Shown here: positions 56,943 to 64,000 of the stretch, one piece after another
Position numbering within the stretch: the stretch's first letter is position 1
How the letters are laid out: each line of letters starts with the position of its first letter
Source: Pseudomonas sp. A34-9
GTDB taxonomy: Bacteria; Pseudomonadota; Gammaproteobacteria; Pseudomonadales; Pseudomonadaceae
Direction: 5' to 3'
DNA: 64,000 nt
Assembly: GCF_029543085.1 (NCBI RefSeq)
Contig: NZ_CP119967.1
Span: forward strand, 4,056,501-4,120,500
Position numbers and translations under genes: made by a program
The notes under the pieces: model-generated
Databases searched by the model: none
Seen by the model: only the letters and a program-made list of their open reading frames with translations
What the model was told of the DNA's origin: nothing

Positions 56943-57091
56943 CCCCTCACCCTAGCCCTCTCCCGGAGGGAGAGGGGACTGACCGTGGTGTTTGGGGGAG
57001 GTATGCCGACGTGTGATACCGCGGTGAACTCAGGTTTTGAAACGCCCGAAAATCGGCCCCCTCTCCCTCGGGAGAGGGCTGGGGTGAGGGG
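56943..57091. repeat. Inverted-repeat element with CCCTCACCC ends
   Basis: Left end CCCCTCACCCTAGCCCTCTC and right end GAGAGGGCTGGGGTGAGGGG are near-perfect inverted repeats of about 40 bp with internal CTCCC palindromes. The spacer of about 70 bp has no gene. The structure suggests a small non-autonomous element or a structured intergenic repeat. Confidence 0.75.
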
Positions 57092-57143
57092 CAAATCCAC
57101 CACAAAACCACAGGCGACCGCGCTGTGCTCTTCACCACTCAAC

Positions 57144-57453
57144 AGGATGAGCGTTAGCTCGGCTGCAGCTCTTGATCTTGATCCACGGGCGACGTCGGAA
57201 GGCTGAGCGGAGGGATTGATCCGGGCGTGGGAGCGCAGCGACCGTTTGGCGAAGCCAAACACAGCGGGAGGAGGTGCAGCGAAGCAAACCGTAGGCGCTG
57301 CGCCCAGATCGATCCCGGAGCGAAGGAACCCCGAGCCCCAGCGAGCGGGCCGCACGTAGGAGCAAGCCTTTTTGGTTACTTTTTCGGCGTCTGGAAAAAG
57401 TGACCCGCCGTAAGGGCGGAACCCTAATCAGCCATCACCGCAGCAACGGATAT
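57144..57453. repeat. 310-bp dispersed repeat, copy B
   Basis: The same sequence and length as 21091-21400 in the same orientation, with scattered single-base changes (for example GACGTCGG versus GACATCGG). See copy A. Confidence 0.93.
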
Positions 57454-57475
57454 TCACCCAAAAACCCCAGACAAC

Positions 57476-57500
57476 AAAAAGGCGCCCGAAGGCGCCCTCT
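57476..57500 (-). terminator. clpA terminator
   Basis: On the minus strand GGCGCC, loop TTCG, GGCGCC followed by TTTTTG, 14 bp after the clpA stop. Confidence 0.92.
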
Positions 57501-57513
57501 TGATCTAAGGCCG

Positions 57514-59784
57514 TCAGGCCATTTCTGCAGTAGTTTCGAAGTCAAACGTCAACTCACCATCCTTGATGTCGATGTGAACCACACCGCCATGCTCGGCCAG
57601 TTCGCCAAACAGAATCTCCTCCGCCAACGGACGCTTGATCTTGTCCTGGATCAGACGCGCCATCGGACGCGCACCCATCGCCGAGTCATAACCACCCGCC
57701 GCCAGCCAACTGCGTGCCGCGTCGGTCACCTCAAGCAACACACGCTTGTCTTCCAACTGCGCCTGAAGCTCGGTAAGGAACTTGTCCACCACACTTTTGA
57801 TGACCTCATGGCTGAGGCGACCAAACTGGATAATGGTGTCCAGACGGTTACGGAACTCCGGCGTGAAGCTCTTCTTGATCACTTCCATCGCATCAGACGA
57901 GTGGTCCTGATGGGTGAAACCGATCGAAGCCCGCGCGGCCGTTTCAGCACCGGCGTTGGTGGTCATGATCACAATCACGTTGCGGAAGTCCGCCTTGCGC
58001 CCGTTGTTGTCGGTCAGCGTGCCGTGGTCCATTACCTGCAGCAGCAGGTTGAAGACTTCCGGATGCGCCTTCTCGATTTCATCGAGGAGCAATACGCAGT
58101 GCGGCTGTTTGGTGATCGCTTCGGTCAACAGACCGCCCTGATCGAAACCGACGTAGCCCGGAGGCGCACCGATCAGACGCGATACGGTGTGACGTTCCAT
58201 GTACTCGGACATGTCGAAGCGAACCAGCTCGATCCCCAACGCCTTGGCCAGTTGCCGCGCAGCCTCGGTTTTACCGACACCGGTCGGGCCTGCGAACAGG
58301 AACGAACCGACTGGCTTGTCAGGCGACTTGAGGCCGGCGCGAGACAGCTTGATCGCGGTCGACAACGAATCGATCGCCGCGTCCTGACCAAACACTGTCA
58401 GCTTCAGGTCTCGCTCAAGGTTACGCAGCAGCTCCTTGTCGGAGCTGGTGACGTGCTTGGGCGGAATCCGCGCGATTTTCGCGACGATGTCTTCGACGTG
58501 CGGCACTTCGATGCGCTTGGCGCGCTTCTCGACCGGTTGCAGGCGCTGATAGGCGCCCGCCTCGTCGATAACATCAATGGCTTTGTCCGGCATATGCCGG
58601 TCATTGATATAGCGCGATGCCAGTTCAGCAGCGGCACGCAGCGCTTCGTCGCTGTATTCGATGTTGTGGTGCTGTTCGAAACGCCCTTTCAGGCCGCGCA
58701 GGATACCAATGGTGTCTTCCACCGATGGCTCGACGACATCGACCTTCTGGAAGCGACGCGCCAAGGCACGATCCTTCTCGAAGATGCCGCGAAACTCCTG
58801 GAACGTGGTCGAACCGATGCAGCGAATGTCGCCAGACGACAGCAGCGGCTTGAGCAGATTCGAAGCGTCCATGACCCCGCCCGACGCAGCGCCCGCGCCA
58901 ATAATGGTGTGGATCTCGTCGATGAACAGAATGGCTTGCGGACGTTTTTTCAATTCATTGAGCAGCGCTTTGAAGCGCTTCTCGAAATCACCACGATACT
59001 TGGTGCCCGCGAGCAGAGCACCGAGATCCAGCGAATAAACCACGCTACCGGCCAGCAGATCCGGAACCTGGTTGTCGACAATGCGCTTGGCCAGACCTTC
59101 GGCAATCGCGGTTTTACCCACGCCTGCTTCACCGACCAGCAGCGGATTGTTTTTGCGCCGACGCGCGAGAATCTGCGCGACACGTTCGACTTCCGATTCA
59201 CGACCGACCAGCGGATCGATACGACCCTGGCGCGCGAGTTCGTTGAGGTTGCTGGCATAAGCATCCAGAGGATTGCCTGAAGAAGAAGACTCACCGCCCT
59301 CGTCGTCCTGCATATCTTGTTCACCTTCAGAGTGATCGCCATGCCCCGGCACTTTGGAAATGCCGTGAGCGATGTAGTTGACGACATCAATGCGCGCCAC
59401 GCTCTGCTGCTTGAGCAGGAACACGGCCTGACTCTCTTGCTCACTGAAGATTGCAACCAGCACGTTGGCGCCGGTTACCTCGCGTTTGCCCGAGCTCTGT
59501 ACGTGGAAAACAGCACGTTGCAGTACACGCTGGAAGCCCAGGGTTGGCTGGGTTTCGCGATCTTCGTCATGAACGGGGATCAATGGCGTGGTGGAGTCGA
59601 TGAACTCCTGCAGGTCATGCTTGAGTTTGTCGAGGTTTGCGCCGCAGGCACGCAAAACGGTGGCGGCAGCCTCATTGTCCAATAGGGCCAGCAAAAGGTG
59701 TTCGACGGTCATGAATTCATGACGTTTCGAACGAGCCTCCTTGAAGGCTAGATTGAGGGTGACTTCGAGCTCGCGGTTTAACAT
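57514..59784 (-). CDS. clpA: ATP-dependent Clp protease ATP-binding subunit ClpA
   Basis: A 756-residue double AAA+ unfoldase that feeds ClpP. The N-domain ([20 protein letters not shown]) docks ClpS. Walker A motifs are [13 protein letters not shown] (D1) and [12 protein letters not shown] (D2), with Walker [15 protein letters not shown] and [13 protein letters not shown]. The ClpP loop IGFTHQD (IGF-type tripeptide IGF) is present. It lies 30 bp behind clpS on the same strand, as in most gamma-proteobacteria. Confidence 0.97.
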   Translation of the reverse strand: MLNRELEVTLNLAFKEARSKRHEFMTVEHLLLALLDNEAAATVLRACGANLDKLKHDLQEFIDSTTPLIPVHDEDRETQPTLGFQRVLQRAVFHVQSSGKREVTGANVLVAIFSEQESQAVFLLKQQSVARIDVVNYIAHGISKVPGHGDHSEGEQDMQDDEGGESSSSGNPLDAYASNLNELARQGRIDPLVGRESEVERVAQILARRRKNNPLLVGEAGVGKTAIAEGLAKRIVDNQVPDLLAGSVVYSLDLGALLAGTKYRGDFEKRFKALLNELKKRPQAILFIDEIHTIIGAGAASGGVMDASNLLKPLLSSGDIRCIGSTTFQEFRGIFEKDRALARRFQKVDVVEPSVEDTIGILRGLKGRFEQHHNIEYSDEALRAAAELASRYINDRHMPDKAIDVIDEAGAYQRLQPVEKRAKRIEVPHVEDIVAKIARIPPKHVTSSDKELLRNLERDLKLTVFGQDAAIDSLSTAIKLSRAGLKSPDKPVGSFLFAGPTGVGKTEAARQLAKALGIELVRFDMSEYMERHTVSRLIGAPPGYVGFDQGGLLTEAITKQPHCVLLLDEIEKAHPEVFNLLLQVMDHGTLTDNNGRKADFRNVIVIMTTNAGAETAARASIGFTHQDHSSDAMEVIKKSFTPEFRNRLDTIIQFGRLSHEVIKSVVDKFLTELQAQLEDKRVLLEVTDAARSWLAAGGYDSAMGARPMARLIQDKIKRPLAEEILFGELAEHGGVVHIDIKDGELTFDFETTAEMA

Positions 59785-59814
59785 AGCTTCACCTCATACC
59801 CAAGTGGTCGGCGA

Positions 59815-60198
59815 TTAACCGTCCTTCTCGATTTCACAGAGTAGCGGATGCTGGCTTTCCCTGGCGTACTGGTTGACCTGCATGGCCTTTGTCTCGGCGA
59901 TGTCGCGGGTAAACACTCCACATACTGCCCGTCCTTCTGTGTGAACGGCCAGCATGACCTTGGTCGCCAGCTCGCGATTCAGGTTAAAAAACACCTCGAG
60001 CACTTCGACGACGAAATCCATCGGTGTGTAGTCATCATTAAACAAAACCACCTTGTACATCGGCGGCGCCTGTAACGCAGGCTTTGCTTCCTGAACAGCA
60101 ACGCCTGCCGAATCGTCGTCGTGCTCCTGTGGAAGATCCTTTTGGAGAAGCGGGCGATCCTGATTGAATGTTAGTCGAATCTGGCTGATTGCATGCAT
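59815..60198 (-). CDS. clpS: ATP-dependent Clp protease adaptor ClpS
   Basis: A 127-residue N-degron adaptor. The binding core is [20 protein letters not shown] (NDDxTPM), with the second part [20 protein letters not shown] holding the His of the N-end pocket. It delivers substrates, including those tagged by Aat and Bpt encoded in this window, to ClpA. The first 45 residues are a flexible tail; an internal start is possible. Divergent from cspD. Confidence 0.95.
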   Translation of the reverse strand: MHAISQIRLTFNQDRPLLQKDLPQEHDDDSAGVAVQEAKPALQAPPMYKVVLFNDDYTPMDFVVEVLEVFFNLNRELATKVMLAVHTEGRAVCGVFTRDIAETKAMQVNQYARESQHPLLCEIEKDG

Positions 60199-60422
60199 GG
60201 AAAGAAAGGTTCGTCAGTTGTGCAAATACAGTGGTGGGGGCGGTTGTACGCGTTTTCAACTCCGACTGCCCGGTCACCTTGACTATCGGGAAAACGGTGT
60301 TACAACCAATAGAGCCCACAGTGGGTAAAAAAGATCCGCGGAGTCAATCCTTTTAACGGATTAGATTGCGGATGAATTGGATGATACTCCAGCGATGGAG
60401 TCTGTTGCAGAGGGATTTGAGC

Positions 60423-60704
60423 ATGGCTGTCGGCAAGGTGAAATGGTTCAACAATGCCAAGGGATTCGGCTTTATCAATACCGACGCCCGTGAAGGCCGC
60501 GATGAGGATGGCAAAGAGATTGATTTCTTTGCGCATTACTCCGCCATCAAAATGGACGGGTACAAAACCCTCAAGGCAGGGCAAGCCGTCAGCTTTGAGA
60601 TTGTGCAAGGCCCCAAAGGCCTGCATGCGACCGAGATTAAAAACGTCGAGACCGCGAAAGACGCCGTCTCGAGCGCCGTCCAGCAGCAACCGGTAACCAG
60701 CTGA
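60423..60704 (+). CDS. cspD: Cold-shock-domain protein CspD
   Basis: A 93-residue protein with one cold-shock domain: [17 protein letters not shown] contains RNP1 (KGFGFI) and [10 protein letters not shown] replaces the more usual DVFVHFS in RNP2. A polar C-terminal tail ([11 protein letters not shown]) fits CspD rather than CspA. CspD binds single-stranded DNA and slows replication in stationary phase in E. coli. The ATG at 60423 is used; the longer frame is not conserved-looking. Confidence 0.93.
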   Translation: MAVGKVKWFNNAKGFGFINTDAREGRDEDGKEIDFFAHYSAIKMDGYKTLKAGQAVSFEIVQGPKGLHATEIKNVETAKDAVSSAVQQQPVTS

Positions 60705-60724
60705 CCTGACTGAACCACCTGCCA

Positions 60725-60767
60725 GAAAAAAAGTGCCCGGCTCGATCACTCGAGCCGGGCACTTTTG
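60725..60767. terminator. Bidirectional terminator between cspD and icd
   Basis: AAAAGTGCCCGGCTCGA, loop, TCGAGCCGGGCACTTTT. A long stem with A and T runs on both sides serves the convergent cspD and icd genes. Confidence 0.95.
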
Positions 60768-60782
60768 TTACAGCCGCTTCAG

Positions 60783-62039
60783 TTACATATGTGAAATCAG
60801 CGCATCACCGAAGCCCGAAGAAGACACCAGCGTGGCACCCTCCATCAGACGCTCGAAGTCATAGGTCACGGTCTTGGCCTTGATGGCGCCATTGGTGCCC
60901 TTGATGATCAGGTCTGCCGCTTCGGTCCAGCCCAGGTGACGCAGCATCATCTCCGCCGACAGAATCACCGAACCCGGGTTGACCTGATCCTTGCCGGCAT
61001 ACTTCGGCGCAGTACCGTGGGTGGCTTCGAACATGGCCACGGTGTCGGACAGGTTGGCACCCGGCGCGATGCCAATACCGCCTACTTCCGCCGCCAATGC
61101 GTCGGAGAGGTAGTCACCGTTGAGGTTCAGGGTGGCGATCACGTCGTATTCGGCCGGGCGCAGCAGGATCTGCTGGAGCATGGCGTCGGCGATGGCATCC
61201 TTGACGATGACTTCACGGCCGGTTTTCGGGTTTTTGAACTTCATCCATGGCCCGCCATCGAGCAACTCGGCACCGAATTCTTCCTTCGCCACCTCGTAGC
61301 CCCAGTCCTTGAAGGCACCCTCGGTGAATTTCATGATGTTGCCCTTGTGCACGATGGTCAGCGACTTGCGATCGTTGTCCACCACATACTGCAGGGCCTT
61401 GCGCACCAGACGCTTGGTGCCTTCTTTGGAAACAGGCTTGATGCCGATACCGCAATCCTGGTCGAAACGGATCTTGGTGACGCCCATTTCTTCTTTGAGG
61501 AATTTGATGACCTTGGTGGCTTCAGGGGAGCCGGCCTTCCATTCGATACCGGCATAAATGTCTTCGGAGTTCTCGCGAAAGATCACCATATCGACGTCGC
61601 CGGGCTTTTTCACCGGGCTCGGCACACCTTCGAACCAGACCACAGGGCGCAGGCACACATAAAGATCGAGTTGTTGGCGCAGGGCCACGTTCAGGGAACG
61701 GATACCGCCACCGACCGGGGTCGTCAGCGGGCCTTTGATGGAGACGACGTAATCTTTCACGGCGTCCAGAGTTTCCTGGGGCAGCCAGGTGTCCTGGTCA
61801 TAGACCTGGGTCGCTTTTTCGCCAGCGTAGACTTCCATCCAGGAAATCTTGCGCTTGCCCCCGTAGGCTTTCTCTACGGCAGCATCAACCACTTTGATCA
61901 TCACAGGGCTGACATCGACGCCAATGCCGTCACCTTCAATGAAGGGGATGATCGGGTTATCAGGAACATTGAGAGAATGGTCTGCATTGACGGTGATTTT
62001 GTCGCCGACGGCTGGAACCTGAATCTTCTTGTAACCCAT
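60783..62039 (-). CDS. icd: NADP-dependent isocitrate dehydrogenase, dimeric type
   Basis: A 418-residue TCA-cycle enzyme. The start is [17 protein letters not shown] with GGAG upstream. The substrate loop [13 protein letters not shown] carries Ser115, equivalent to the E. coli Ser113 that AceK phosphorylates, so glyoxylate-shunt control is likely. [17 protein letters not shown] and [15 protein letters not shown] are typical. It is divergent from the monomeric isocitrate dehydrogenase gene. Confidence 0.97.
   Translation of the reverse strand: MGYKKIQVPAVGDKITVNADHSLNVPDNPIIPFIEGDGIGVDVSPVMIKVVDAAVEKAYGGKRKISWMEVYAGEKATQVYDQDTWLPQETLDAVKDYVVSIKGPLTTPVGGGIRSLNVALRQQLDLYVCLRPVVWFEGVPSPVKKPGDVDMVIFRENSEDIYAGIEWKAGSPEATKVIKFLKEEMGVTKIRFDQDCGIGIKPVSKEGTKRLVRKALQYVVDNDRKSLTIVHKGNIMKFTEGAFKDWGYEVAKEEFGAELLDGGPWMKFKNPKTGREVIVKDAIADAMLQQILLRPAEYDVIATLNLNGDYLSDALAAEVGGIGIAPGANLSDTVAMFEATHGTAPKYAGKDQVNPGSVILSAEMMLRHLGWTEAADLIIKGTNGAIKAKTVTYDFERLMEGATLVSSSGFGDALISHM

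Positions 62040-64000
<1,961 letters not shown>

Larger units (their letters stand above)
56727..57513. other. Gene-free repeat cluster downstream of the IS
   Basis: About 790 bp without a credible gene up to the clpA stop. It holds the right part of the IS-interrupted repeat (56727-56892), a 149-bp inverted-repeat element (56943-57091), the second copy of the 310-bp repeat (57144-57453), and the clpA terminator. Confidence 0.85.

Noticed and set aside
57400..59280. A 626-codon open frame opposite clpA
   Set aside because: Antisense to a complete ClpA with all motifs; composition is typical of a shadow frame and no domain is seen.

Overview
The window is chromosomal DNA of a fluorescent Pseudomonas, most likely of the P. 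fluorescens group. The evidence is the high-GC coding style, many Pseudomonas REP elements (cores such as GTAGGAGCTGCCGAAGG and GTGGGAGCGAGC), and a right half in the gene order known from Pseudomonas chromosomes: tusDCBE, cysG, serS, crcB, rarA, lolA, ftsK, trxB, aat, bpt, infA, clpA, clpS, cspD, icd, idh. No rRNA, tRNA or CRISPR array was seen.

Left part (1-29,500): metabolic, transport and regulatory genes in short operons separated by REP hairpins. It starts with the first codons of a response regulator. Two loci carry PotF/SpuD-like polyamine-binding proteins without ABC transporter subunits. One is paired with a LuxR-type regulator and a DmpA-like P1 peptidase, the other with a gamma-glutamylputrescine-oxidase-like flavoenzyme and a LysR regulator. 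Others include a TetR gene divergent from a hotdog thioesterase-like gene across a 31-bp perfect palindrome, two YXWGXW proteins, YceI, a MATE pump, a periplasmic chorismate mutase, a secreted protein made of twelve 13-residue repeats, a diguanylate cyclase, a MocR/EamA pair, a SulP transporter, gamma-glutamyltransferase, Ogt and NudK.

Middle part (29,600-38,000): an accessory island. A 1,617-residue Rhs protein ends in a polymorphic toxin tail with the R / STS / ExE signature of cholera-toxin-like ADP-ribosyltransferases. Its stop codon overlaps the start of the first of three tandem paralogous small genes, almost certainly an immunity cassette. The tail and cassette look clearly AT-richer than the Rhs core. 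A decayed gene remnant follows, then a GH18 chitinase and an AA10 lytic polysaccharide monooxygenase, neither with an export signal. This island is the most novel content.

Right part (38,000-64,000): after a few small stress and acetyltransferase genes comes the conserved core block for tRNA 2-thiolation (Tus), siroheme synthesis, seryl-tRNA synthetase, lipoprotein transport, chromosome segregation, thioredoxin reduction, N-degron tagging and degradation (Aat, Bpt, ClpA, ClpS), cold-shock-like CspD, and two unrelated isocitrate dehydrogenases transcribed divergently; the second runs off the window. Between infA and clpA an IS481-type element has inserted into a dispersed repeat, beside a 310-bp repeat that also occurs near 21.1-21.4 kb.
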